From the NCBI GenBank assembly GCA_016464795.1, contig JAEKNN010000063.1, positions 1-64,000 of the forward strand: 64,000 bases of DNA. Reading direction: 5' to 3'. The stretch comes from Candidatus Amunia macphersoniae (GTDB lineage Bacteria > Chloroflexota > Dormibacteria > Aeolococcales > Aeolococcaceae). Position 1 is the first letter of the stretch. Each line of letters opens with the position of its first letter. Below, one piece after another: positions 32,077 through 40,005 of the stretch. The translations under genes and the position numbers were made by a program. Below the pieces are notes generated by a model, which ran no database searches, was not told the DNA's origin, and was given only the letters and a program-made list of their open reading frames with translations.

Positions 32077-32940
32077 ATGGACTCTGCCGGCAGCATGGTG
32101 AGCAGCAGCGACGGCCCCGACGCGCCCAGCGTCGAGGGCATCCTCGCCGGCAAGCGCATCCTGGTCACCGGCGTGCTCACCCCCAAGAGCATCGCCTACT
32201 CGATCGCGGAGGCCTGCCAGAGGCACGGGGCCGAGGTGGTGCTGACCTCGTTCGGCCGGGCGATGAGCCTGACCCAGCGCAGCGCCAAGCGTATGTCACC
32301 CGCGCCCGACGTGCTCGAGATGGACGCCACCAACGTGGAGCAGGCGCGCGCGGTGGCGGTCGCGGTCCGCGAGCGCTGGGGCGGGCTCGACGGCGTCGTC
32401 CACGCCATCGGCTTCGCCCCGGAGGACTGCCTGGGCGGCCACTTCCTCGAGGCGCCCTGGGAATCTGTCGCCACCGCCATGCACGTCAGCGCCTTCTCGC
32501 TGAAGACGCTGGCCGCCGAGTTTGTGCCGCTGATGCCACCAACCGGCGGGGCGCTGGTGGCGCTCACCTTCGATGCCACGGTGGCCTGGCCCCTCTACGA
32601 CTGGATGGGGCCCACCAAGGCGGCGTTGGAAGCGGTCGGCCGTTACCTGGCGCGCGACCTGGGCCGCCGCCATGTGCGTGTCAACACGGTCTCCGCCGGA
32701 CCGCTGGAGACGATGGCGGCCAAGTCGATCCCCGGCTTCAGCACGCTCAAGGACGCCTGGGTTGGACAGGCGCCGCTAGGATGGAATGCAGCCGACGCCG
32801 GGCCCGTCGCCGACACCACAGTGTTTCTGCTCAGCGAGATGGCCCGCGGGATCAGCGGCGAGGTGATCCACGTCGACGGCGGCTACCACTCGCAGGGTGC
32901 GCCCCTGCTCGATCATCGAGGCGAACAGGAAGAGCAGTGA
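32077..32940 (+). CDS. fabI: Enoyl-[acyl-carrier-protein] reductase, InhA-like
   Basis: A 287-aa NADH-dependent enoyl-ACP reductase, the last step of each fatty-acid elongation round. The dinucleotide motif is LVTGVLTPKSIAYSIA, the Y-x6-K catalytic pair is YDWMGPTK, and HAIGFAPED, VRVNTVSAGPLETMAA and the terminal ISGEVIHVDGGYH follow. The HAIGFAP and YDWMGPTKAALEAVGRYLARD wording is closer to mycobacterial InhA than to Gram-negative FabI. There is an N-terminal extension of about 25 residues; a later start is possible. The stop overlaps the fabF start (GTGA), so the two elongation enzymes are coupled. Confidence 0.9.
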   Translation: MDSAGSMVSSSDGPDAPSVEGILAGKRILVTGVLTPKSIAYSIAEACQRHGAEVVLTSFGRAMSLTQRSAKRMSPAPDVLEMDATNVEQARAVAVAVRERWGGLDGVVHAIGFAPEDCLGGHFLEAPWESVATAMHVSAFSLKTLAAEFVPLMPPTGGALVALTFDATVAWPLYDWMGPTKAALEAVGRYLARDLGRRHVRVNTVSAGPLETMAAKSIPGFSTLKDAWVGQAPLGWNAADAGPVADTTVFLLSEMARGISGEVIHVDGGYHSQGAPLLDHRGEQEEQ

Positions 32941-34214
32941 GTAGCAGCAACGGCAACGGCAACGGTGCCGGCCACGGCCGACCCCGCATCGTGATCACCG
33001 GCATCGGCGTGGTCAGCCCGCTCGGTAACGACGTCAAGACAACCTGGACCGCGCTGCGCGCCGGCAAGAGCGGGGTCGGGCCGATCACCCAGTTCGACGC
33101 TTCGGCGCTGCCCACGCGCATCGCCGCCGAGGTCAGGGACTTCGATCCCGTCGCCCACTTCGGGGTCAAGGAGGCCCGCCGCACCAGCCGCTGCATCCAG
33201 GTGGCGCTGGTCGCCGCCCGCGAGGCGGTTGCCGACTCGGGGCTCGACATCGCCGGCATCGGCCCCGATGCAGGAGTGTTGGTGGCGTCCGGGGTCGGCG
33301 GTCTCGAGGTGGTCGAGCGCTCGACGCTCAACCTGCACCAGCAGGGGGTGCGCCGGGTGTCGCCGTTCACCGTGCCGTCGATGATCGCCGACATGCCGGC
33401 GGGGATGATCGCCATCGAGCACGGCGCCAAGGGACCGAATTTCGCGGTGGTCAGCGCCTGCGCCTCGGCCGCGCACGCCATCGGTGAGGCGGCTGAGTGG
33501 ATCCGCCGTGGCGACGCCACCGCCGTGATCGCCGGCGGCACCGAGGCCTCGGTGTGCGCGCTCGGCATCGGCTCGTTCAACGCCATGCAGGCGCTGTCGA
33601 CGCGCAACGACGAGCCCGAGCGTGCCTCGCGCCCCTTCGACCGCGACCGCGACGGCTTCGTGATGGGTGAGGGCGCCGCCATCGTCATCCTCGAGGAGCT
33701 GGAGTCGGCGCGCTCCCGCGGCGCGCACATCTACGCCGAGGTGAGCGGGTACGGCGCCACCGCTGACGCGTCGCACATCACTGCTCCCGACCCCACCGGC
33801 GACGGTGCTCGTCGCTGCGTGGTACGCGCCCTCGAGCGCGCCCACGCCACCCCTGAGGACGTCGGCTACATCAATGCCCACGGCACCAGCACCCAGCTCA
33901 ATGACGCCGCCGAGACCAAGGCCATCAAGGCCGCCCTCGGCGAGGCCGCGTCGACCATCCCGATGTCGTCGACCAAGTCGATGCACGGCCACCTGCTCGG
34001 CGCAGCAGGCGCCCTGGAGGCGGTCATCTCAGTTCTGGCCATCCGTGACCAGTTCGTGCCACCCACGATCAACCTCGACGAGCCCGACCCGGAATGCGAC
34101 CTCGATTACGTGCCCAACGTGGGCCGCGATCATCGCATCGATCTGGCGATCAGCACCTCGTTCGGCTTCGGCGGACACAACGCTTGCCTGGCGTTCTCGC
34201 GGGTGGAGGAGTAG
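32937..34214 (+). CDS. fabF: Beta-ketoacyl-ACP synthase II
   Basis: A 425-aa condensing enzyme of type II fatty-acid synthesis. The thiolase-fold signatures are VVITGIGVVSPLG, the active-site cysteine in VVSACASAAHAIGEA, the first histidine in NAHGTSTQLNDAAETKAI and the second in KSMHGHLLGAAGALEA. The end FGFGGHNACLAF is typical. GTG 32937 is chosen: AGGAAG lies just upstream, it overlaps the fabI TGA, and translation from it begins with a Gly/Asn linker directly before the conserved strand. Confidence 0.93.
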   Translation: MSSSNGNGNGAGHGRPRIVITGIGVVSPLGNDVKTTWTALRAGKSGVGPITQFDASALPTRIAAEVRDFDPVAHFGVKEARRTSRCIQVALVAAREAVADSGLDIAGIGPDAGVLVASGVGGLEVVERSTLNLHQQGVRRVSPFTVPSMIADMPAGMIAIEHGAKGPNFAVVSACASAAHAIGEAAEWIRRGDATAVIAGGTEASVCALGIGSFNAMQALSTRNDEPERASRPFDRDRDGFVMGEGAAIVILEELESARSRGAHIYAEVSGYGATADASHITAPDPTGDGARRCVVRALERAHATPEDVGYINAHGTSTQLNDAAETKAIKAALGEAASTIPMSSTKSMHGHLLGAAGALEAVISVLAIRDQFVPPTINLDEPDPECDLDYVPNVGRDHRIDLAISTSFGFGGHNACLAFSRVEE

Positions 34215-34253
34215 CTCCGCTGCAGGGGGCGGGACACTGACCACATCTCATGT

Positions 34254-34300
34254 CGTTCAGACAGGCTTCGCGGCCGGTGCCATCGCTGCCAACCCAGCGG
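34254..34300. repeat. Degenerate copy of the palindromic repeat core
   Basis: TCAGACAGGCTTCGCGGCCG followed by GCCATCGCTGCCAAC resembles the core of copies A to C (TCGGACAGGCTTCGCGGGCG, GCGTCGCTGCGAAC). Clear outer arms are not seen. It lies between fabF and the convergent ArsR gene. Confidence 0.5.
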
Positions 34301-34310
34301 GAGTTCCCAG

Positions 34311-34673
34311 TCATGGCTTGCTCCCAGTGTTGTGGTGATCATCGGCGTCGTCCCTCTGGATCTCGCGGAGATGCTCGTCGAGCCGGTCGAAGCTGGTCTC
34401 CCAGAAGGTGCGGTAGCGCTCGAGCCACTGCGAGGCGTCACCGAGCGGCTCCGCATCGAGCCGGCAGGGGCGCCATTGCGCGTTGCGCCCACGCGCGATC
34501 AGCCCCGCCCGCTCGAGCACCTTGAGGTGTTTGGAGATTGCCGGCAGGCTGACCGCGAACGGTTGAGCGAGCTCGGTGACTGTCGCCTCGCCCCGAGCCA
34601 GCCGGGCCAAGATGGCCCGGCGGGTGGGGTCGGCAAGCGCCGCGAACGTGGCGCTCAGCTGGTCGGTGCTCAC
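34311..34673 (-). CDS. ArsR-family transcriptional regulator
   Basis: A 120-aa winged-helix repressor. It shows ALADPTRRAILARLARGEATVTELA and the recognition helix VSLPAISKHLKVLERAGLI. No metal-binding ELCVCDL motif is seen, so it is of the non-metal type that is paired with SRPBCC (Aha1-like) proteins. The GTG start overlaps the stop of the SRPBCC gene by four bases. It probably binds the dyad at 35179-35213 and represses its own operon. Confidence 0.88.
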   Translation of the reverse strand: MSTDQLSATFAALADPTRRAILARLARGEATVTELAQPFAVSLPAISKHLKVLERAGLIARGRNAQWRPCRLDAEPLGDASQWLERYRTFWETSFDRLDEHLREIQRDDADDHHNTGSKP

Positions 34674-35163
34674 CGCATCGTCTGCAGCAGCTCGGCCATG
34701 CGCTCATAGCTCTCCCGAGCGCCGGTCTCCATGCCGCTGTCGAGGATCCCGTCGCGAACCTGCTTGGTCTCGCAGGTGGTGATGCAGGTCATCGAGGTCC
34801 GCCCCTGGTGCTCGTCGAGCAGCACGGTGATCACGGCGGCGGTCTCATTGAAGGGCGCCACGTCGTAGATCCAGGTGTAGACCAGCCGCTCAGGAGGGTC
34901 GATCTCGCGGTACTCGCCCTTGAACGGATGGTCGGTGCCGTCGGCGGCACGGTCGACGAAGCGGTAGCAGCCGCCGACCCGGAGGTCGACGTCGCAAACA
35001 GCCGGGCTGCTGCCACGCGGTCCGTACCACTTGACGTGTGCTCGGGCCGGGTCATCGCCTCGAAGACGAGCTCACGCGGAGCATCGAAGTCCCGGGTGAT
35101 CACGTACTCGAGGTCGTTGGGCAGGCTGACTGTCAGGTCGTCGGTGGCGCTGTGCTGGGCCAT
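34670..35163 (-). pseudogene. SRPBCC/Aha1-type lipid-binding protein, broken by a 2-base insertion
   Basis: The 5' part (ATG 35163, with GGAGGA upstream) encodes LEYVITRDFDAPRELVFEAMTRPEH. Then the frame is lost at CACACGTCAAG (35035-35040 region). With one AC removed, the frame continues KWYGPRGSSPAVCDVDLRVG, then ERLVYTWIYD and the end ESYERMAELLQTMR, a complete Aha1-like domain of about 163 aa. A CA-dinucleotide slip explains the break: either a young mutation or a read error. The family binds hydrophobic ligands and is commonly encoded with an ArsR repressor. Confidence 0.8.
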
Positions 35164-35178
35164 GGGGTTTCCTCCGTG

Positions 35179-35213
35179 ATTAACCGATCAGCTAAATAAC
35201 CTACCGGTTTAAT
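35179..35213. promoter_or_regulatory. Dyad operator upstream of the SRPBCC-ArsR pair
   Basis: ATTAACCG and CGGTTTAAT form an inverted pair around an A/T-rich centre. A smaller dyad AACCTACCGGTT lies inside it. It sits 16 bp before the SRPBCC start, as expected for the ArsR repressor's own operator. It is one of the few AT-rich spots in this window. Confidence 0.6.
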
Positions 35214-35278
35214 ACACCCAGCGACCGATGACGTCAAGTGTGGTCGGTGTTAGCCCACTCGGCATGTCGACCACGAGA

Positions 35279-35418
35279 GGCGGGGGCTGACAACATCTCC
35301 GCAGCGCGAGTTCTGCAGCGGGCGAAGAAGCGAAGAACTCGCCGGTGGCGAGTTCGCAGCGACGCCAGCGCCCGCGAAGCCTGTCTGAGCGGCCAGGAGG
35401 TGTTGTCAGCCCCCCGCC
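35279..35418. repeat. Palindromic intergenic repeat, copy C (long form, reversed)
   Basis: Arms at 35279-35300 and 35396-35418 (CTGACAACATCTCC / GGAGGTGTTGTCAG plus GC ends) enclose the reverse complement of the copy A core, including the inner hairpin AACTCGCCggtGGCGAGTT (35337-35355). The arms share no sequence with those of copies A or B beyond a G-run. Confidence 0.85.
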
Positions 35419-35430
35419 GCTCTGCAGCGA

Positions 35431-37029
35431 CTACCTCTCCGCCTGGCTCAGCCCCGCGATCCACGCCTCCACCGCGTCGGGATCACGCGGCAGTCTCTCG
35501 CTGAGCACGCGGTGACCGTCCTCGGTCACCAGCACGTCGTCCTCGATGCGCACCCCGATGCCGCGGTAGCGCTCGGGCACAGTGAGGTCGTCGGGCTGGA
35601 AGTACAGCCCCGGCTCGACGGTGAGCACGTAGCCCGGGCGCAGCTCGCCGTGGTAGTGCTCGTCGCGCGCGTTGGAGCAGTCGTGCACGTCGAGGCCGAG
35701 CATGTGGCTGGTGCCGTGGATGGTCCAGCGGCGATGCAGCTGCTGGTCACGACGAACCGCCAGCTCGGGCTCGACGGTGAGGATGCCGAGCCGGTGCAAG
35801 CCCTCGGCGAGCACCCGCATCGCGGTGCGGTGCGGGGTCATGAACTGCGCGCCGGGCGCCACCTCGGCGATGGCGGCGGTCTGGGCGTCGAGCACGATCT
35901 GATAGATCTCGCGCTGCTCGGCGGTGTACTTGCCCGACACCGGGATGGTGCGGGTCACGTCGGCGGTGTAGAGCTGGCGGCACTCCACCCCGGCGTCGAG
36001 CAGGAGCAGGTCGCCGTAGCCAACCTGGCCGTCGTTGCGAGTCCAGTGCAGGAAGGTGGCGTGCGCGCCCGAGGCGGCGATGGTGTCGTAGCCGACGTCG
36101 TTGCCCTCGAGTCGGGCGCGAGCGTTGAACACGCCCTCGACCACGCGCTCGCCGTTCTCGAGCACTTCGGGGAGCGCCTTGACCACATCCTCGAAGCCAC
36201 GGATGGTGGAATCGACTGCCTGCTGGAGCATGGCCACCTCGAACCGATCCTTGACCAGACGCATCTCCGCCAGCGCGGTGACCAACTCGTCGTCGCCGTC
36301 GCTCTCGGCGAAGACGTCATCGATGCGCGGGTCCATGTCGCGAAGGGTCACGGTGTCGGAGGCGGCCAGGCGCTCGAGGCGTTCGTCGAGCTCGTCGATC
36401 GGCGCGGTGGCCACCCCCAGATGCTGGGTGGTCTCGGCGAGCCCCATACGCGGGCCTGTCCAGAACTCGCCGTAGCGGGCGTCGGTAAAGAAGTCGTGGG
36501 TGGAGCGGTCGTTGCGCGGTTGCACGAACAGCGTCGGGGTGTGCCCGTCACCGTCCGCCTCGAGCACCAGCACCGCGTCCGGCTCCATGCCGCCGGTGAG
36601 CCAGAAGAAGTCGGTGCCGGGCCGGAAGCGGTAGTCGGTGTCGTTGGAGCGCACCTTGAGCGGGCCGTTGGGGATGACCAGGTTGCGTCCCGCGAACAGC
36701 TCGGACAGGGCGGCGCGGCGGGCCGCGAAGTTGTCGGCGGCGGGATGGCGCGGCACCTCGGCCTGGTCCTGCGCCGCCCACCCCGACGACATCAGGTTCA
36801 TCAGTGCGCGCGGCACCGGAGGGCGGTGCCGGCCCACCCAGATCCAGCTCTCGCTCTCCGGATGTTGCTCGTCGACGTCGGGTGCGACCGGAGCGCCGTT
36901 GCCGCTGTCGCTGGCCTCAGCGGGGGCGGCACTCGCGCTGTCGCTGTGGATCGCGCTGGCGCTGGCGCCCTCGCTCGCGCTGTCGGTCGGGGTGTCGGCG
37001 TCGCCCTCGCTGACCATGTCGCTGTCCAT
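35431..37029 (-). CDS. M24 aminopeptidase P-type (Xaa-Pro) metallopeptidase
   Basis: A 532-aa dinuclear-metal peptidase that removes N-terminal residues before proline. The N-terminal 60 residues are an acidic Ser/Ala/Asp-rich extension. The creatinase-like domain follows (FRPGTDFFWLTGGMEPDAVLVL). The catalytic pita-bread domain carries the metal ligands in LLLLDAGVE, YTADVTRTIPVSG, IHGTSHMLGLDVHD, LTVEPGLYF and VRIEDDVLVTEDG. All five ligands are present. The acidic leader may be disordered and is not a signal peptide, so the enzyme is cytoplasmic. Confidence 0.9.
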   Translation of the reverse strand: MDSDMVSEGDADTPTDSASEGASASAIHSDSASAAPAEASDSGNGAPVAPDVDEQHPESESWIWVGRHRPPVPRALMNLMSSGWAAQDQAEVPRHPAADNFAARRAALSELFAGRNLVIPNGPLKVRSNDTDYRFRPGTDFFWLTGGMEPDAVLVLEADGDGHTPTLFVQPRNDRSTHDFFTDARYGEFWTGPRMGLAETTQHLGVATAPIDELDERLERLAASDTVTLRDMDPRIDDVFAESDGDDELVTALAEMRLVKDRFEVAMLQQAVDSTIRGFEDVVKALPEVLENGERVVEGVFNARARLEGNDVGYDTIAASGAHATFLHWTRNDGQVGYGDLLLLDAGVECRQLYTADVTRTIPVSGKYTAEQREIYQIVLDAQTAAIAEVAPGAQFMTPHRTAMRVLAEGLHRLGILTVEPELAVRRDQQLHRRWTIHGTSHMLGLDVHDCSNARDEHYHGELRPGYVLTVEPGLYFQPDDLTVPERYRGIGVRIEDDVLVTEDGHRVLSERLPRDPDAVEAWIAGLSQAER

Positions 37030-37080
37030 GGCGGCACTGTACTGAGCGCGGCGGCCCGGGTGACCTAGGATCGAGCGGCT

Positions 37081-37587
37081 GTGTCAGTGCGCGCCATCCG
37101 AGCCGACATCACCACCGTCGCCGCCGATGCCATGGTCAACGCGGCCAATCAGCACCTTGCCGGCGGAGGTGGGGTGGACGGAGCCATCCATCGCGCCGGC
37201 GGCCGGGAGATCATGACCGAGCTGAGCGAGCGCTACCACGGCTGTGCCACCGGCTCGGCGGTGATCACGTGTGCAGGTCGCCTGCCCACCCGCCACGTGA
37301 TCCACGCCGTCGGCCCGCGCTGGCGCGACGGCGAGCACGGCGAGCCCGAGCAGTTGCGCTCCGCCTACCGGCGAGCCTTCAAGCTGGCCGCCGAGAACGG
37401 CGCCCAGACGGTGGTCAGCCCCTCGATCAGCACTGGCATCTATGGCTTCCCGATCGTCCGCGCGGCCCCGATCGCAATCGAGGAGGCACGCGCCGCGCTG
37501 GCGATCGCCGAGACGCCGCTGCGCGAAGTCACCTTCGCGCTCTTCAGCGACGCCGACCTCGCTGAGTTCGAGAGCGCGCTCGCCTGA
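37081..37587 (+). CDS. Macrodomain protein (ADP-ribose/O-acetyl-ADP-ribose hydrolase type)
   Basis: A 168-aa macrodomain that binds ADP-ribose. Signatures are ADITTVAADAMVNAANQHLAGGGGVDGAIHRAGG, HVIHAVGPRW, and VVSPSISTGIYGFP. The NAAN and GGGVDGAI motifs with the catalytic aspartate are those of deacetylases of O-acetyl-ADP-ribose such as YmdB. GTG 37081 is the first start. It is divergent from the M24 peptidase with about 50 bp between them. Confidence 0.92.
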   Translation: MSVRAIRADITTVAADAMVNAANQHLAGGGGVDGAIHRAGGREIMTELSERYHGCATGSAVITCAGRLPTRHVIHAVGPRWRDGEHGEPEQLRSAYRRAFKLAAENGAQTVVSPSISTGIYGFPIVRAAPIAIEEARAALAIAETPLREVTFALFSDADLAEFESALA

Positions 37588-37588
37588 G

Positions 37589-38446
37589 TCACCCCGGCTC
37601 CGGAAGGGCTCCCAGCCAGCTGACCGCGGCCACCGCCACGCACACCGCCAGCAGCGGGAACATCAGCGAGCGGGCTCGCGCCGGCAGCCACGCCGCCCCC
37701 GCGCCGGCCACCAGCAGGGCCGCCGCCACCACCGCCAGGCCACCCTGGCCGAGTGACCCCCGCACCGCCAGCACGTAGGCCGCCGCGATCAGCAGGGCCA
37801 CCACCATGACCACCCGCGAGCGCCTGTCGCCAAGCGCTGCCGACAACGTTCGGGCGCCGGCGAGGCTGTCGGCGGCGGCGTCGGGCAGCCCGTTGGCGAT
37901 CAGCACCGCCAGCGACAGCAGGCCGGCGAGCGGGATGGTCTGCACCGCGCCGGTCAGCCGGCCGGTCATCACCATGGCGAGCAGCGGCACCGCCACGAAG
38001 CCGGCCCACCAGGCCAGCACCGCCACTTGGGTGCGCTTCAGGAACAGGTCATAGGTGGTGCCCGCCACCACCGCCAGCAGGCCCACCGCCATCACACCGG
38101 CGCCGAACCAGGCCCCGGTCGCCACCGACACGGCCAGCATCGACGCCGTCACCATCGCCGCGCCCCGGGGCGTCACCAGGCCGCGGGCGATCGGCTTGAA
38201 GGGCTTGGACGTCCTGTCGCTGGCGACGTCGACCCAGTCGTTGAGGGCGCCGATGGCCAGCTGCCCCGGCAGCATCACCAGCACCAGGCCGAGGGTGGTT
38301 CGCCCCGAGGGCAGCCCCCGCGTCAGCAGCCCCGCCGCGGCCACGGTCACCACGGTGACCAGCAGCGACGGTCCCGGGTGGGTGAGGTACAGCCAGGCCT
38401 TGGGCCGCCCGCCGGCGGGGGAGCGCTCGTCGAAGAACCGGATCAT
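37589..38446 (-). CDS. UbiA-family prenyltransferase
   Basis: A 285-aa membrane enzyme with about eight helices that transfers a prenyl chain to an acceptor. The first Asp-rich motif is intact, NDWVDVASDRTSKPFKPIARG. The second is reduced to NGLPDAAADSLAGARTL. KPIARG and the YD after it (TTYDLFLKRT) match the chlorophyll/menaquinone/digeranyl-type branch, so the acceptor could be a quinone head or a lipid. Its ATG overlaps the stop of the MFS/spermidine-synthase-like gene (ATGA), so it is translated as part of that cluster. Confidence 0.87.
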   Translation of the reverse strand: MIRFFDERSPAGGRPKAWLYLTHPGPSLLVTVVTVAAAGLLTRGLPSGRTTLGLVLVMLPGQLAIGALNDWVDVASDRTSKPFKPIARGLVTPRGAAMVTASMLAVSVATGAWFGAGVMAVGLLAVVAGTTYDLFLKRTQVAVLAWWAGFVAVPLLAMVMTGRLTGAVQTIPLAGLLSLAVLIANGLPDAAADSLAGARTLSAALGDRRSRVVMVVALLIAAAYVLAVRGSLGQGGLAVVAAALLVAGAGAAWLPARARSLMFPLLAVCVAVAAVSWLGALPEPG

Positions 38447-40005
38447 CCAGGACGGGTCGGCAGCAACGCCTCATTGAAGTGGCCGCCTGCCTGGATCTCC
38501 TCCAGCAGGGCGCGATCGGTGAGCCACTCCACCGGCGCGTGGTCGTCGGTCAGCGGGCTCGAGGCGGCGACCACGGTCACCAGCTGGCTGCTCACCAGCG
38601 GCACCAGCGATTGCAGCTCGGCCGGCAGCATGCCCAGGCGGATGTGCAGCGTCGTCGACGAGATCGGGCGGTCGAAGCCGATCACCAGCTCGTTGAAGCT
38701 GAGCGCCGGCCACACCCGGGTGTCGGGGAACACGGTCGCCAGGGTGCCGCTGACCGCCTGCGCTAGGCGATCGTCGCCGGGCACCCGGGCCATGTTGAAG
38801 GCGATCGCCCCGCCACCGTTGAGATGGGCGCGGGCTACCCCGAAGAACTCCTGGGTCACCAGCCAGAAGGGCACGTAGGCCTGCCGGTAGGCGTCGATGA
38901 TGATCAGGTCGTAGCGCGCGGTGGTGGTGGCGAGGAAGGCCCGCCCGTCGCCCTCGAACACCTGCAGCCCGGGGACCGCGCCCATGCCCAACAGCGCCCG
39001 GCCGATGTCGCTCACCGCCGGGTCGGGCTCGACCCCGTCGATCCGCACCCCCGGGTACTCGTGGGCCAGCGCCCGCGCCATGGTGCCGCCGGCGTTGCCG
39101 ATGACCAGGGCGCGGCGCATCGGATGCTCGAGCAGCGGCGGCAGGATCAGCGGCATGTCCCACTCCCCGCCGGTGAGCACGGTGCCGGGGCGATACACCG
39201 ACTGGTCGGCGAGGCCGTCGTCGAGGCGCAGGGTGGTGCGCCCATCCTCGGCCTTCACCACCTGAACGTACTGGTAGCGAGTCTCTTGCTCCAGCACCGC
39301 CCCGGCGACCGGCTTGACGGTGGCCGGCGGCAGCAGCATCAGCGCCCCCACCAACACGGCAACGATCGGCGCCCGGCGTGGCAGCAGCGGCATTGCCGCC
39401 AGGCTCACCAGCAGGGCGGCGCTGAGCAGGGTGCGCTGGGTGCCGATGGCGGGGATCAGCACCAGCGCGGGCACGAAGGTGCCGACGATCGCCCCCAGCG
39501 TGGCCAGCGAGCTCAACCTGCCGCTGACGCTGCCGGCGGTGCGCACGTCGCGCACCGCCAGACGCACCGCGAACGGCGACACCATCCCCAGCAGCGACAC
39601 CGGCACGCTGAACAGCAGCAGGGTGGCGAAGAACGACCCCGCGACCACGCCGATGCTGAGCGCGCTGAAGCCCTGCAAGGCCAGCTGCAGGAAGGGGTGG
39701 GCGACGAATGGCAGCACCGTGATCGCGGCCGCCGCCACCAGCAGGATGCCGCCCAGCACCGTGGGCCGCGGATGGCGGTCGGCGACCCGGCCGCCCAGCC
39801 AGTAACCCACCGACAGGTACACCAGGATCAGCCCGATCACGTTGGCCCACACCACTGTGGTGTTGCCGAAGTACGGCGCCAGCAGTCGCGAGGCGCAGAT
39901 CTCGGTGGCCAGCGAACCGGCGCCGGCGGCGAACACGATCAAGGGCAGCGCCCGGGGCGCCGCCGGTGTGTCCGTGCCGGCGCCGCTCAGCTCGGCTGTT
40001 GCCAT
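38443..40005 (-). CDS. Fused MFS-type membrane domain and spermidine-synthase-like domain
   Basis: A 520-aa protein. Residues 15-240 contain about eight hydrophobic helices, including LIVFAAGAGSLATEICASRLLAPYFGN, the signature of spermidine-synthase-associated membrane domains. Residues 250-500 are a Rossmann methyltransferase-like fold (ALVIGNAGGTMARALAHEYP, IDGVEPDPAVSDIG, FEGDGRAFLATT, YDLIIIDAYRQAYVPFWLVTQEFF). The aminopropyltransferase DxxxD-type region is only partly like true spermidine synthases, so the small-molecule substrate is uncertain. ATG 40005 is chosen since the earlier in-frame sequence lies within the upstream gene. Confidence 0.8.
   Translation of the reverse strand: MATAELSGAGTDTPAAPRALPLIVFAAGAGSLATEICASRLLAPYFGNTTVVWANVIGLILVYLSVGYWLGGRVADRHPRPTVLGGILLVAAAAITVLPFVAHPFLQLALQGFSALSIGVVAGSFFATLLLFSVPVSLLGMVSPFAVRLAVRDVRTAGSVSGRLSSLATLGAIVGTFVPALVLIPAIGTQRTLLSAALLVSLAAMPLLPRRAPIVAVLVGALMLLPPATVKPVAGAVLEQETRYQYVQVVKAEDGRTTLRLDDGLADQSVYRPGTVLTGGEWDMPLILPPLLEHPMRRALVIGNAGGTMARALAHEYPGVRIDGVEPDPAVSDIGRALLGMGAVPGLQVFEGDGRAFLATTTARYDLIIIDAYRQAYVPFWLVTQEFFGVARAHLNGGGAIAFNMARVPGDDRLAQAVSGTLATVFPDTRVWPALSFNELVIGFDRPISSTTLHIRLGMLPAELQSLVPLVSSQLVTVVAASSPLTDDHAPVEWLTDRALLEEIQAGGHFNEALLPTRPG

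Noticed and set aside
35512-37068. 518-aa open frame antisense to the M24 peptidase
   Set aside because: The peptidase has all five metal ligands; the antisense frame is a high-GC shadow.
38443-40005. True spermidine synthase
   Set aside because: The membrane domain is fused and the polyamine-binding acidic residues are not clearly conserved, so only the fold is claimed.
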